Shown: positions 43,183 to 54,983 of the stretch, piece by piece
How positions within the stretch are numbered: position 1 is the first letter of the stretch
Layout of the letters: every line of letters starts with the position of its first letter
Assembly: GCA_914767885.1 (NCBI GenBank)
Contig: CAJZBQ010000052.1
Coordinates: 776,501-840,500, forward strand
DNA from: Blepharisma stoltei
Taxonomy: Eukaryota; Ciliophora; Heterotrichea; Heterotrichida; Blepharismidae
DNA: 64,000 nt
Reading direction: 5' to 3'
Position numbers and translations under genes: made by a program
Notes under the pieces: generated by a model
The model's input: only the letters and a program-made list of their open reading frames with translations
The model's database searches: none
Told to the model about the DNA's origin: nothing

Positions 43183-45082
43183 ATGGGGAATTATTTGATA
43201 CAAGGCAACCAAAGCACATCACTTGCCAGCTATCTCTTAAAACCAGTCGACTTTTCCATGCAAATTCTCACAAAATGTAAGCTTTAAGCAGGAATTCTCT
43301 CTGACATAATGTTTCTTTATAAAAGATTCATTCGTCTGCACACAGGAAAAGGCTTTCTCCTGTCCAGAGCTGAGGTGAAAAGATTAGCAAGAGTTTCTCC
43401 AATGGGCGGCATGGAAGATGTGATTTTCAATGCTTTTCATATGTTTAGCTCTCAGAAGTTGAACATCCTTGAAATCTTTGCGGCAGCCATCACATACAGT
43501 GACATGGAGTTAAATGAAAAATTGAAACTTGCAATGTACATTTTCGATCTGGACGGCAGTAAATACTTGACAAAGGATGAGGTCTTACTGTTGTGCAGAT
43601 CGTTCATCAGGGCTATTGGAAATATGACAAGAGGCCCTGAAATTGAAGAGCCTAGCATTTTGGTTCTTTGTGACACTTTTTTCTCTGTACTTAATAAAAA
43701 CACAAATGGAAAAATTAGCTTGGATGAGTAATTTATTATTCAGCCTCAAAAATTTAGTATTTCTGAATCAAACTTTAACTGAGCTTCTCAATAAAAATAT
43801 CAAAATGAAAGAGCTTAAAATTTTCGCTACAGAAAATTCGCCCCGGAATAAAACACCCTTAATAAAAAGAGGACACCGTCGGGTTGAAACTATCGGAGCT
43901 TCACCTTTCACAATTAAAGCCCGAGCCACAAGCCGACAAAGAGACACATCAGCCACTTCAAAAGTAAGAAGATCATCTTTCAGAAAAAAACGAACTGATA
44001 ACTTCAGTGTTTCCATTGGAAATGAGTTAATTTCCAGATGCGAAGCCAATAGATTTTACGAGGTCTTCAAAGCAGCAGCCAAAGGACAAAACGTAGCAAT
44101 TTCATTTTTAATCCACAATTTAATGCTGCAAGAAAGAGACCTTGTATACGACGCAGACCTCATTCCTCAGACCTAATCATAATCTTAATTAACATTATCG
44201 AAAAGCTCCCGGATATATCTTCATGGTATTTATCTCTATCTTGATTCGCGTCTATCGGTTATGCTCCTCCAGTAATGCACTCACACACTAACTGAAGTGT
44301 ATCGGGCTGGGGTCATATGCCGTATTCCAGATTGGGCTCTTTCAAAAAATGTGAAATTGATTTTCAGGTCAAGATGAAACTTGCTGTCCTGAGCCTAGTA
44401 AATTGTCCGATTGGTCCTAAGGAATTTGCTAGGCTTTCCCTTTCCAAAACCAAGCATTATCATCCACAGAGGCAGAGCCTTAACCTGTAATGAGCTTGCG
44501 GCAGCCTAAATCCCACGTTGTGCTCCACCAAACAAGAAAAGCCTGGCCACATTTCCAAAGCCTTCCTCCCTTTCGCAAGGTCCCTTGGTTTCCCTTAACA
44601 AATATTATGAGGTTGGGCTGGCTCGCCATGCTATTTTACTGTATCTCATTTCTCAGACCAGCGAAATCATGAATTTCACACAAATGCTTTCAATGATCTA
44701 TAGGAATGCTACACCGGCCGAAATCCGAAGACTTGTCAGAATTATTGACCGTAAGAAATATTTAGCCAATTTAGAGCCTGAGACACCGATTCTGGAAAAT
44801 AATCAAGAGTATAGGAAAAGACTGTCATTTAGGACAGCAAAGATTTATCCACAGCTTTTTGATAAATTTGAGAAGGATAAAGACGGGTTCATCGGATTTA
44901 AAGCGTTGAAAAAAGTACTTGGAGACAAGTTTCAAGAAGAAAATCTACACAAATTATATGATCAGTATCGCACAGATAAAGGTATTGATCTTCAAGGGTT
45001 CATAATGATGTTCGCACCAAATAATTCATATATAACGCAGGATGTACTTCATAAGCTCTTGACATATAATGTAAAGACATAG
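43183..45082 (+). CDS. EF-hand protein, possibly N-myristoylated
   Basis: Exons 43183-43276, 43292-43727, 43744-44173 and 44660-45082. Starts MGNYLIQGNQSTS (possible myristoyl site). The 15-nt intron splits a TGA codon (TG|A), giving Trp in LTKWILSD; the 16-nt intron is the only one of that size here. EF-hand-like segments: FDLDGSKYLTKDE, NKNTNGKISLDD and FEKDKDGFIGFKAL; the first and third have usable loops. A basic Ser/Arg-rich insert (RATSRQRDTSATSKVRRSSFRKKR) lies in the middle. Resembles calcineurin B/recoverin-like sensors loosely; partner unknown. Confidence 0.82.
43277..43291 (+). other. 15-nt intron splitting a TGA (Trp) codon
   Basis: GTAAGCTTTAAGCAG; the flanking T-G and A make TGA. 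Confidence 0.85.
43728..43743 (+). other. 16-nt intron
   Basis: GTAATTTATTATTCAG; its removal is required to move from the SLDE frame into DLKNLVFLNQTL. Confidence 0.85.
44174..44659 (-). mobile_element. Retroposon family R2, minus orientation, in the EF-hand gene
   Basis: TSD CTCATTCCTCAGACC / CTCATTTCTCAGACC (44159-44173, 44645-44659). Right end GGCTCGCCATGCTATTTTAC complements the R2 start. Excision gives DADLIPQTSEIMNFTQML. Confidence 0.9.
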
Positions 45083-45403
45083 ACCGAGCAACACACGTAT
45101 ATAGATTCATAACGTAATTTTTTTATAAATTTTTGGATACCATTAATTTTAATTTCCATTAGCCTATGAACAATTAAATAATAGTTACTAGGATTACTTT
45201 AATAACTCTATTATTAAATTCGAGCATATATGCAAATATCCTAAATTATTTGAACTGATTTTAATTAGTTTAAGACACTAAATTCTGATAAATTAACTAG
45301 TTCAGGGTTATATAAAGAAAAGTTTTATAAGAATTTCACTTAAAATTTTCAACCCGTTATTAAAGAACAATTTTATTTAATTTCTTTTGTTCAAATAATT
45401 ATA
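45083..45403. other. AT-rich intergenic DNA
   Basis: Nothing recognised. Confidence 0.5.
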
Positions 45404-48400
45404 ATGGATATTGGAAGGCCTTTGAAACTTATTGATATAAAGGACAATGGCGAGATGGAAGTCACAACAGAAGGAATCGCCCATCTTCAAAGCTACACAA
45501 ATTCAGTTGGTCTAGTATGTGTAATTGGTTCTCCATGTGTAGGAAAATCCACTCTTGCAAACAAAATCCTCGATCGGCCTCAAGGTTTTGAAGTTGGCAA
45601 CGGTCGAGAAATGCTAACAAGGGGTATTTGGATTTGGAACCAGTCTATAAAAGTAATCCAAAAAGACGATACTGGAATTGAAAAAGAAGGCGAGCTTCTT
45701 GTTCTTGATTGTGAAGCCTTTACATCTCGGCCAGACCAAAACATCCAGTTAGGACTCCAAATTCTCGCATTGGCTTCTTTATTAAGCTCTCATCTTGTGC
45801 TCTGCACAAGCCAAGCAATCAATAATCAGTACTTGCAAGATCTTGAAATCCTAAATGAATTGCCAACAGCTATTTTGGTCAGGTAAGCTTTATATAGAAA
45901 AAAACAAGACTCAAGGAACTATCTGGGGAATTATCTTCCAAGCCTCTCTTGGGTTATTTCTGGGCCTGACATCAAGCTAGGAGGACAGTCTGCGACGTAA
46001 AGGCTACATAGGAAATATTTGGAAAAATGCTTATCAAAGCAAGCTGGAGAGCCTGCAGCAATCACAAATATAAAAACCAACATCAAAAATTTCTTCAAAA
46101 AGCGGGCGTGTTTTAGCATTCCTCCTTTAATTGACGACAAAAATCCCCAGCAAAAATCAGCATATCAAGCTTCAATTGCTCCGTTTGTTGAATATATAAG
46201 GTCAAGCACTGAAAATAAAAGGTTCAATGGGAAGCTCATAAGCGGAGCTGTCCTTTCTAACATGGCCCAGGCCTTTGTGCATAGGTTTCATAAGAAAGCT
46301 CCTGCCGTCATCCTAAATGCTTTTGAAAGAGCTGTAGCTTCAGAGTCGCGCCGCCACAAAGAAAAGCTATTTATCAGGTACCTAGACAAAAAAATGGCGA
46401 CATCACCGACCCATTCTCTCTCAGACCTGCTTCGAATTTGGGGGGGCTTTGCTGCGGCCTGAAGTCATACTGAGGAGGAAACGGAGTCTACAGGTACTAG
46501 GCATTTTTGTTTCGGTTGGGTTTTGCCTCCCTCATCCAGCAATAAAGATTTTTGTCTTTTCTATGGATATTTAAAAAAGGGCTTTTTACTCCTATAGATC
46601 ACTAGTGCCGACGACAGCAAAGCTAGTACTGATATTAGATATGGAGTTTATCCCTAACTGGAATTCTAGTCACTCATGCAGCAGCCGTTTGTCCCAAGCC
46701 TGTATACTCCAAGAATCCGAGACAGCATTAAAAGCCAGTCCGAAAGCTAGAGAAGAGCTATCTCTTGTGGAAAAGCTGACATATCCAGGAGGTCACTAGC
46801 AGCTGAACTAGTCTTCTACGAAGAATCGTCTCCGAAGAGCCCTTATCTATATTAATATTAATATAAATGCTACCTAGACAAAATGGGACTAATTGAAAAT
46901 GACATGCCCTGTGATGAAGAACATCTATGGAAAGAGCACCAATCTGTGCTAAAAGAGCTACTAAAAGAATTTGATGGGATGATGCTAGGAGTAATCGAGC
47001 AGGAAGAAGTCCAAGAAGAAAGAAATAGTCTTATTGAAAGAATTGACTCTTATTATGAAGACTTAAAAGCAGCTAATAATAAAGCTAGTGATGCCAAATG
47101 CAGAGATGCCTTTAAATCAGCCTTTGACCCAATTAAGGCAGAAGCGCTGAAATATAATGAGGATGGTAGTGCAAATGTGACGGAACTGGAGCAAAGTATT
47201 TTAAATGCTATAAATAAGTATCAAGATAACGCTGAAGGACCGATGGCTGAGACTGTTTTTGCAGAAGAGATTGCGTTTTTGGTACCTCATATGTGTAGCT
47301 TATTAAGAGATATGCACAGCCATTCAGATACTGATAAAGAGGATTTGGAACGAGAAATCAAAAATTTAACGAGGCACAGAGATGAGGCGAGGGCTGGAGA
47401 AAAAAGACTGAGGGATTTGTTAGAAGAGACCAATAAAAACTACGAAAAGCAATTAGAGCAGAGAGAAAAACAAATTGCTGAACTTCAAGCCAATGTCAAT
47501 TCAAGAATACACGCAGCTGAAAGCAAAGCCAGACTCCAAGCCAGAGAAATCCAAGGATTGAAGCTGGAACTTGAACAAGCCCAAAAAGAAAGAGAAATGG
47601 TGATTGAAGCAGAAAGAGACATGTACGAAAAAAAGATCAGCGACATGGAAAGCAAACTTTATAAATTACAATTGGAAAATGGGAAGTATGAAAAGTCGCT
47701 TGACGAGCTCAGAGAAGAACAAGAAAAAATAATTTCAGATAAAAATGAACAAATCAATGATCTGTCAAGAAGGATTAAACTTATGGAAACACAGTCAGAA
47801 GCCCCAAGCACTCGCCAAGACTCTTCGATTCTCAGGTCTTTCAGAGACTATTTAGAAGACATTTTCAATAAATTTTCAAAAGAGCAGAATGGCAACGCTA
47901 AATATTTGTCTCAGCTTGAAAGAGTTTCAAGCCTCCAAAGCGAACTTAATCAATTCAAACTGCAGGAACAAGAAAACAGGAACAAGCTTATAGACGAGTA
48001 TGAAGAAAAGCTAGGCCAGCTTAGGGCTGAAAAAGAAGCAATTGCGAAAGAGCTTGCAGAGGTCCTGGAAAAACAAAAATTAGATTTAAACTTGAATATT
48101 GATAACTTGGCCATTGATATAGAGAGTACAAACTCTGAAAGAGAAGAACAAATCAAAAGAGTCATTGATGAGAAAAATGAAATTTCTAATGAATTGAATA
48201 AAAGAGAGCAGCAGCTGCTGGACCAGAATGAAGCAATGGACGCTTATAAAAAGCAAATAGACACACTGCAAATTGAATTGGATGATAGGGATAACATGCT
48301 AAATAGGCTGAAGATTGAAAATGTGGAGGAAAAGGATGATAATGATATATTGATAAGCTTGATGGGGGTTGTTATGGAGGTTCAACAAAAAAAAAGAAAT

Positions 48401-48493
48401 GTGCAGACCATCCATTTAGGGAGGATTCAGAATTCAGATAATCGAGGGAAAGTAGCGAAACTTTTTAAGAAATTTGGAATACCATATGAATAA
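45404..48493 (+). CDS. Guanylate-binding-protein-like large GTPase with long coiled coil
   Basis: Exons 45404-45882, 45898-45996, 46012-46391 and 46884-48493. G domain: GSPCVGKSTLANKIL (P-loop), a Thr-containing switch (MLTRGIWIW) and LDCEAF (G3-like). After two 15-nt introns comes the GBP helical region (FVEYIRSSTENKRFNGKLISGAVLSNMAQAFV), then about 450 residues of heptad-rich coiled coil from about 46880 on. GBP/atlastin-type GTPases self-assemble on membranes. The exact family (GBP versus a protist offshoot) is not decidable by eye. The retroposon sits in the helical domain. Confidence 0.85.
45883..45897 (+). other. 15-nt intron
   Basis: GTAAGCTTTATATAG; removal gives AILVRKKQDSRNYLG. Confidence 0.92.
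45997..46011 (+). other. 15-nt intron
   Basis: GTAAAGGCTACATAG; removal gives GGQSATKYLEKCLSK. Confidence 0.92.
46392..46883 (+). mobile_element. Retroposon in the GBP-like gene
   Basis: TSD TACCTAGACAAAA (13 bp) at 46379-46391 and 46871-46883. Starts AAATGGCGACATCACCG. Excision gives KLFIRYLDKMGLIENDMPC. Confidence 0.9.
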
Positions 48494-48681
48494 TTAACTA
48501 ATTCATTAAATAAATAATAAGACTAAGCTTTGACTTTATTCAATAAGACTTTCACTAATTAATTTATTATGGCTTTATTAATTGTTTTATCTATTCTCAT
48601 CAATTCTATTTATCTATATTTTATTTCAAGTTTTGAATTAAAATATCTTCATCTAAATCTATTCTTTGGCCATAAATAATA

Positions 48682-49575
48682 ATGAGTCTAAGCTGGCTAT
48701 CAACCAAATCCCTTTTCGGGCTAACTATCGGACTCGGAATTGGATATGCAGGATTCAACTTCCTCTTCCACAAAAAGCCCAAAGCCCACACCCACGAGAC
48801 TTATGTTTCAAAAACCCTTCTCCTTGCTATACTAAAAGAAATAAACAGAGAAATGATCGCGCTCGCCATCTCCCTCGCAACAACTGCAGCTCAAATCCGA
48901 GAACAAATGAGCCCAAATTATCCTGAAAAGATAATCCTACAAATGATAGAGTCCAGCAGTAAGTAATATCTAGCTTCCTTTCCAAAGCAAATGGAATCGC
49001 TAGAAAAAAGAGTTTATGAAAGATTTAATACAAATAAAAAGGTCGTCGAAAAAGCATTTAAAAAGGATTTTCATGATGATCCGTAAACCCTAAACAGTGA
49101 TATCCAAGACCTCTGTTTAAAGGCTAGAAAAATCGTCGAAAACGCGTTTAAAGGGATACTCCCAGTCATAGGAAGTCCTTTACCAGATTTCATGACGTCT
49201 GATTTTGTGTTAAGTATTATGAGAGAAATTTATAACAAAAATACAAAGGCTACACTTATAATGATTAGAGAAGCAGAAACTAAAGGAATTTTAATCAATT
49301 TTAAAGACCAGCGCTTCATTGAAGTGACTCAAGAAATTGAGACAAAAATAGAGCTTGAAAAGCGGGAGATTTTTGAAAAATACCGATTAATGCATTATGA
49401 AGATTCACCAAGCTGTATCATCCATAATGCCATTAAGCAATTTTCGCAGAATTCAAAAGAGTTTAGGAGAGAGTTAAATAGGATTGAAAATGGGTACCAC
49501 AGCACGATTCAGCAGATCATGCAAAATCAGCTTTCTAGGGACCAAGAATTCCAGATAATGAATAGGCTAGATTAG
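48682..49575 (+). CDS. Hypothetical single-pass membrane protein
   Basis: Exons 48682-48958, 48974-49082 and 49098-49575, with two 15-nt introns. N-terminal hydrophobic helix at about residues 10-30 (SLFGLTIGLGIGYAGFNFLF), the rest helical and charged (KEINREMIALAISLATTAAQIREQM; IENAFKGILPVIGSP). Three candidate coding blocks only read through after splicing, which confirms the gene. No known domain recognised; an organelle tail- or head-anchored protein is possible. Confidence 0.8.
48959..48973 (+). other. 15-nt intron
   Basis: GTAAGTAATATCTAG. Confidence 0.9.
49083..49097 (+). other. 15-nt intron
   Basis: GTAAACCCTAAACAG; removal gives HDDPDIQDLCLKARK. Confidence 0.9.
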
Positions 49576-49631
49576 ACTTTTATTAAAATTTAATTTTAAT
49601 GTGACTGATTAGAAAGCTTCTTTTAAATATC

Positions 49632-49901
49632 TTATTGGTTGTGCTTCAACAAATAATAAGCAAAAAATTCGACTGGGTTGCTTGGTCGACATTGGTCAAG
49701 CTCTGATAGCGCTTTCAGCACGATCTCTGAAACAGTTGAGTTCAAGTAAGTCCTAGTTGGCATTATTTTAGGATTCAATTTATTGTTAATTCTTTGTGCA
49801 GTCTCTTCTGCTTTGAGCCCTTCTTCTGGGTTGTCGTACCCACACTCTGGGTCAATCATTCTCATTGACTTCGACTTCATCGAGGAAACTTCAGAGTCCA
49901 T
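49632..49901 (-). CDS. DPY30: DPY30-domain protein
   Basis: 89 residues from the ATG at 49899-49901. The C-terminal Dpy-30 motif is clear: TYLNSTVSEIVLKALSELDQCRPSNPVEFFAYYLL. This dimerisation/docking helix pair is found in the COMPASS histone methyltransferase subunit and also in axonemal proteins of cilia, so either role is possible. It starts 30 bp after the stop of the beta-helix gene on the same strand. Confidence 0.9.
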   Translation of the reverse strand: MDSEVSSMKSKSMRMIDPECGYDNPEEGLKAEETAQRINNKLNPKIMPTRTYLNSTVSEIVLKALSELDQCRPSNPVEFFAYYLLKHNQ

Positions 49902-49930
49902 TTTATTTTTATTTAAAACATTATATATAT

Positions 49931-51862
49931 TTAATAAATCATGCATTTCAGGTTTCCTTTCCCACAAATATTTCTTCCTCCTTGGATAAAGACCTTAGTA
50001 GGACCTTCTACATTTCCGCTGATATTATGTTTCATTTCTTCAGGGTCATCTAAGAAGGTAACCAGGTCTCTAGATCCTTCGCCTATTAGCATAGCTCCCT
50101 GTGTGTTATCAACGATGAGAGTTTTCTCTATGACCACTCTGAATTTCGCAACGGTGATTCCATATGCTTTATTGATAGAGATATCACTATTAGAAAGAAT
50201 GACTGTCCCTCTAAGGTTTTCTGGAGCTATTTGATCTTTTCCTTTCACATAAGAAGTGGGCTCTCTTGACTGCATTAAATATACTCCGTTATGATAATTT
50301 TCTGTAATCTTGCATTGGTCAATTGTGATGCTTCCCTGGTAGAAATCGAGGACAGTGACTCCATTTTCCCCATTGCTGTATATTTTGCATTTTTTTATTT
50401 CAAGGCTTGTTTCAATTTCTGCTTCTTTATTGGAGCTACCTACCACCATTACCCCTCCTAAGCTGTTTCTATACAGTTCATTGTTATCGAAAACTCCTCC
50501 AGCGTCATACAAATATACTCCATAGCCTCCACAGGAATCATAGCATCGATTAAGTGTAACCATGATTCGGGAATCTGGGGTCAATTTGTATACTTTTTGC
50601 AGCCACAAGCCGCTTCCTTGGCTTCAATTAAAATCATTAGACAAAACATAGAGGTCTTGGAGCGCTAAATGGCGCACAGCTAAAGCTTCTTTAGCAGACT
50701 GCTCGATTTTATTTTTTATTATATTCACAATAGATGGAAAATGGCAGACATGCTCGCTTCAAATGCTGACTCCATAAGCTCCAGAGTTTTTTATGTCATT
50801 TCCTTCAATTCTAATCGTCCTTGATTGGATTTCTCTTGAATTCGTCAAAGAGCCAGACCGTGAGCTGGGTTTTCCAAAACTTGAATTTGGAATTATCCTA
50901 ATTTCGACTGAGGTTTTTTGACAATTTTGAATGACGCTTTCTAATAGTTGAAAATTGGTAGGGTTTAATATACTGACTCCATTTCCAATACAGTTGTTTA
51001 TATGAGTTTTTTCAATATGAATTGAGGAGTTTATACCTCCTTTGATAATCTCATGGAAGTTGCTGATATTGCACGATTTTATGACAAGAGAACTGTTATA
51101 TCTCAAATCAATCCTTGTTGCGTGTCTCTTGAAAGAAATTCCATTTGCTCAAAAGCAAACATCTTGCAGCTCTTCTGAAGAGTCCTCTACTGTAGAAACC
51201 ATCTCTTTTTCTTCATGATTGATGCTTCGAATATCACAGTCGCGTACTTCTATACTTGTATTTGGTGAGTCCATAATAAAGAGTGCTGGCGGAGACGTGC
51301 TGGACTTAGCAGCACCCCCAGTGAGGTTAAAAATAATAGAAAGCTCACACATCAGCGCTGATTCTGATATTGATCCAATCATGCTCTCTTTCGAGTGACT
51401 GCTGAAATCAACTACAATTGACCCGTTCGCTATTTCCAAGGTGCAGCCAGGCGTTCCTTTGATGGTTATCGGGGATGTAATCAAAAGTCCATTTAAGGTG
51501 ATGTTTTGGGGAGGCAAAGTGATTATTGCTCCAGGAGCCGCTTTCCTTATAACTTCTTGAAGTCTTAAAGCGACGTCGTTTTCGTCCTGAAAGCTTAAAC
51601 GACTTAAGTCAATTTCTTGGAGCCCAATTGAAAAAAGTTGCTCGATTGTTCGAAATGAATCTTGAGATATCGCTCTTGAAATCTCCATGCTAGGACGAGA
51701 TATCGAGGTTTGAAATTTCCCTGAGCAACTGAACTGAGAGCGGTTGCTCATTGATTCTTCTTTGTAGTGGAGATCGTTTGCGTTGTGGTAAAAGGTGTTT
51801 TTGAGGATTTTTCGTTCGATATTTGAAAGGTTATTCTCTTTATGTGAATACCCACTTGACAT
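49931..51862 (-). CDS. Right-handed parallel beta-helix repeat protein
   Basis: About 640 residues with TGA-Trp codons at 51149-51151 and near 50756. After a Ser-rich N-terminus come repeated short strands with Asn/Gly turns (GVSILNPTNFQLLES, GAYGVSI, GVYLYDAGGVFDNNELYRNSLGGVMVV, GENGVTVLDFYQGSITIDQCKI), typical of pectate-lyase-like/PbH1 folds such as the CASH domain of FBXO11. No F-box or secretion signal is seen. Cytosolic scaffold or carbohydrate-binding role; undetermined. Confidence 0.85.
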
Positions 51863-52224
51863 AATAAAATATGGGAATTTAATTTGCCTTTTGATTTAAT
51901 AGAAAATCAGCGTGAACAGGATTTGCAGATGCTTGCTGAAGTAATATTCGGTAAGGAAATTGAAGAAATCCTATGAGGGCTTAGCAAAGAGTAGAAGATT
52001 TTTGATTTTTTAATCAATGAATTTAATTATAAAAGATTGCTATAAATTTATATACATTAAAGCAATATGGAAAGAAAAAAAATTGAGAAAATTTTGATTT
52101 ATTTTGTAGATTGTCTCTTAAACTCTTTAAGGTCATTAATGATTTAAAACCATTAGCACAAAATGAGCCTCAAAAACTTAAAAAATATGTTGGCTTTCGT
52201 GCATATGAAATAGTGAGAAGTTAA
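51842..52224 (+). CDS. Possible small IES-split gene
   Basis: An ATG at 51842 opens MWIPTWHNKIWEFNLPFDLIENQREQDLQ.. to ..ILWGLSKE with TGA-Trp, stopping at about 51995. A second block (LKPLAQNEPQKLKKYVGFRAYEIVRS) ends at 52224. Both look coding, but the join is unresolved and the start overlaps the beta-helix gene by 21 bp. Tentative. Confidence 0.33.
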
Positions 52225-52270
52225 TTATTGATAAAGTAAAAAAATTGAGTTGAAAATCTTCTCACGATAA

Positions 52271-54820
52271 ATGGCTGAGCAACTAAAAAGAAAAATTGAC
52301 TCTTTAGGCATTTCGAATAAAACTTTATCTGAAATAACCAATCTTACAGGGTCAACACTTGACAAAGTACTGAAAAGAATCAGGATCAAGTGAATAAATG
52401 ATGGGCAAACCCAGAAAATCAAGCTAAAACAACTAATTGATGATAGAAATTCTGAAGAAACTGACAAAGAAACTCAGCAAGCATTGCTGGAACGACGTCA
52501 AAAAGAAGAGGAAGAAAAAGCAATCGCAGCTTTAAAGCTAACTAAAAAGCTAAATAAAGAAATGAAAGAACGCGAAGAAAGATTAAAAGAACGGGAAAAT
52601 GAAATGCTAACTCCACCCCCCCTCCGTGAGTGAACAAAAAAATTTTGTTCACTCACGGAGGGGGGTTAATTTTTTTTTTTAAAAAAAATTTATATATAAA
52701 TTTTATTAAAAAAATATTTTTTTTTCGAAATTTAAAAAAATCCTAATTCGCAAAAATTGGAAAGCAAATATTAATTCAATTTGCAAAATTTATGTTTTAA
52801 AAAGCAATTTGTTTAAAATTAAACAAAATTCGCTCTATATTTCATTATACTAATTATCATTTATATATTAAAACTTTTTCCATAAAAAATTTTTCTATTA
52901 AAAAAAATTTTTGTTCACTCACGGAGGGTGGGTTTTTTGGGCAAAAAATAGCGATTTTTCTAATGGTTTTGTTCACTCACGGAGGGGGGGAGTAAGGAAA
53001 ATACAAGAAGAAGTTTTACTTGAAGAAAAATTGAAGGAGGAAATGCTGCTTGAAAAAGACGAATTGAAAAGGCAGCAACTAAAAGAGCTTCAAGAAAAAT
53101 CACGCTCAAGAAAAAAGGAAATCGCGTTGATGAAAGAAATTCAAGAAAAAGAAACCAAAAAAATTTTATCTGAAAAGCCTCTATATCAAAAATTAGACGA
53201 GCTTTATACAAATGAAATACTTATGCCAGAGCTTGAAAGAAAAAAAGCTGAACTCGCCAAAAAGAGAATGCTCTTTAAGCCATTAGATCATAATGAATTA
53301 GCTGAGTACGAAAAAAGGCATGACGAGATGCTAAGAGAGTGCGAAGAAAGACGCAGAGAAAGAGCCAAACAGAGATCTATTGATCACATAGCGAACTCTG
53401 CTTCTCTTGACTTAAAGTCAAAATTCTACGACAACATCCTAGAAGAAGAAAAAAAGCTGAAAGAAGAAAAAGAAAAAGAATTTTTACAGAAAAAGCTATA
53501 GGATTTGCCCTAGGATGGCGCTATATGGCGCCATCCTAGGGCAAGCGAAAATTGGCTCCACACGGGAACCGTATTCCACGTGTGGAGCCATTTTTCCACG
53601 TGTGGAATCCACATTTTCCCACGTGGGAAAAATGGCTCCACACGTGGAACACAATTCCCGTGTGGAGCCGTGTCTCCAATTGCCCGAGGATGGCGCAATA
53701 TAGCGCCATCCTCGGGCAATTTCTATAAAACTCGAAAAGCAGCTTTTATATTCAGAAATAATTAAAGAGGCATATTCACCAATAATAGACCCAGCAAAGC
53801 TTACTTACTTAAGATTTATAATGCTTTACGTCCCTTACGGGGTAGGCACCCCAGACCTTTCTGTCATCTCTTCAGCGCATCGGGCCCACAGGCCGCTGAG
53901 ACAACCTGCTTCGTTTACCAAGACGCGCTTGGAGCAGTGTTGCCAGCTTCGTCGGCTCATGAATGAACTACTTTCTTGTGACACAAGCTGTCCGCACAAA
54001 AAAACCTAAAAAATGGATTTTCTAGCTGACTATCGGCAAAAAGGAAAAACATGTAGCCTGGGATCTAACGCCCAGTTTCACGCTAGAGAGTTGCCCGATT
54101 GGTCCTAATGACTTCGCTGGGCTCCCCTTTCCAACTGCCATGCCTTCCTTCCCCATGAGGAAAAAAATCCACCACTGAAATTAGACTTGGGCTAGATTCT
54201 GCTCACCACCAGAATTGCTTACCTAGCATGTCCATCTTTGTAATGGTAAAAACCTTGCCAGATATAATTAAAATATGTGTCGAGGCTGCATGGCCGGAGG
54301 CCATGCCTAGATGAAGACGTCTTATTTTAATTATGACCCAGCAAAGCAAAAAGAAATGAAATTATTAATAGAAAAGCTAAAGCATGACCCTTTTTCAGCT
54401 CGACACAAAAAGTCTATAAACAGCTGAAGCGAGCGAAGAGTCTCTGAAGGGAATCAATCGATTCATTCAAGAAAATGAAAAGAAAACCCTATGGTCCCGA
54501 AGCTTAAGCCTCCAAGAGAGCCAATATTTATTGACTATTTAGCAGAAAAAAGGAAAGAAAGAGAAAACTCAGACTCCCCAGTCTTTGGAAGAAATGCGAA
54601 ACAATGAGTCGAAGGTCTGGCTGACACAAATCTCACAGATCGAGACAGGATAAAAATCAAAGCAAAAGCAGCCAAATTAGAAAGATATGTACAGCAGCAA
54701 GAAGTCAAGCTCGAGTTCCTTGATCCATATAATGGAGAAGGAATCAAGGCGGCTAATGACTTAAACGACATGTTGGTGAGCTCTATCAAAGCCAAGCTTG
54801 CACTACTCGAAAAAGTATAA
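52271..54820 (+). CDS. Coiled-coil protein split by three different IES classes
   Basis: Exons 52271-52607, 52993-53496, 53726-53800 and 54348-54820. An N-terminal globular stretch (MAEQLKRKIDSLGISNKTLSEITNLTGSTLDKVLKR) is followed by a Glu/Lys/Arg-rich coiled coil (ERRQKEEEEKAIAALKLTKKLNKEMKEREERL..., EKPLYQKLDELYTNEILMPELERKKAEL). The C-terminus has HDPFSARHKKSINSW and FIDYLAEKRKERENSDSPVFGRN. TGA-Trp at RIKWIND, INSW and KQWVEG. This style is common in ciliary and basal-body proteins. No specific family identified. Confidence 0.85.
52608..52992 (+). mobile_element. Pogo-type MITE, IES
   Basis: 385 bp between TAA 52608-52610 and TAA 52993-52995; ends CTCCACCCCCCCTCCGTGAG and CTCACGGAGGGGGGGAG. 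Excision gives ERENEMLRKIQEEVLLEE. Confidence 0.94.
53497..53725. mobile_element. TATAG...CTATA foldback IES with multiple palindromes
   Basis: Ends TATAGGATTTGCCC and GGGCAATTTCTATA. Inside, four nested hairpins: GGATGGCGC..GCGCCATCC at both ends and repeated TCCACACG/CGTGTGGA units. TA join gives EFLQKKLKLEKQLLYSEII. Confidence 0.92.
53801..54347 (-). mobile_element. Retroposon family R1, minus orientation
   Basis: TSD GACCCAGCAAAGC at 53788-53800 and 54335-54347. Left end (TTAC)n tail complement; closely similar to the copy at 60692 (CATCGGGCCCAC, CGGCAAAAAGGAAAAA, CACGCTAG.GAGTTGCCCG). Excision gives SPIIDPAKQKEMKLL. Confidence 0.94.
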
Positions 54821-54983
54821 TTTTGATAAATTTCTAAACAATTCCACAGATGACTGGCTCCAATCTTTAAAACGATCTAATAATTGTTTAATTTTTGAAC
54901 CCACCCAACTCCCATTTTTATTTGCTGGACATTTTTAGGCTTTTTTTTGTAACAGACATGACGATAATAATAATAAATTAGCG

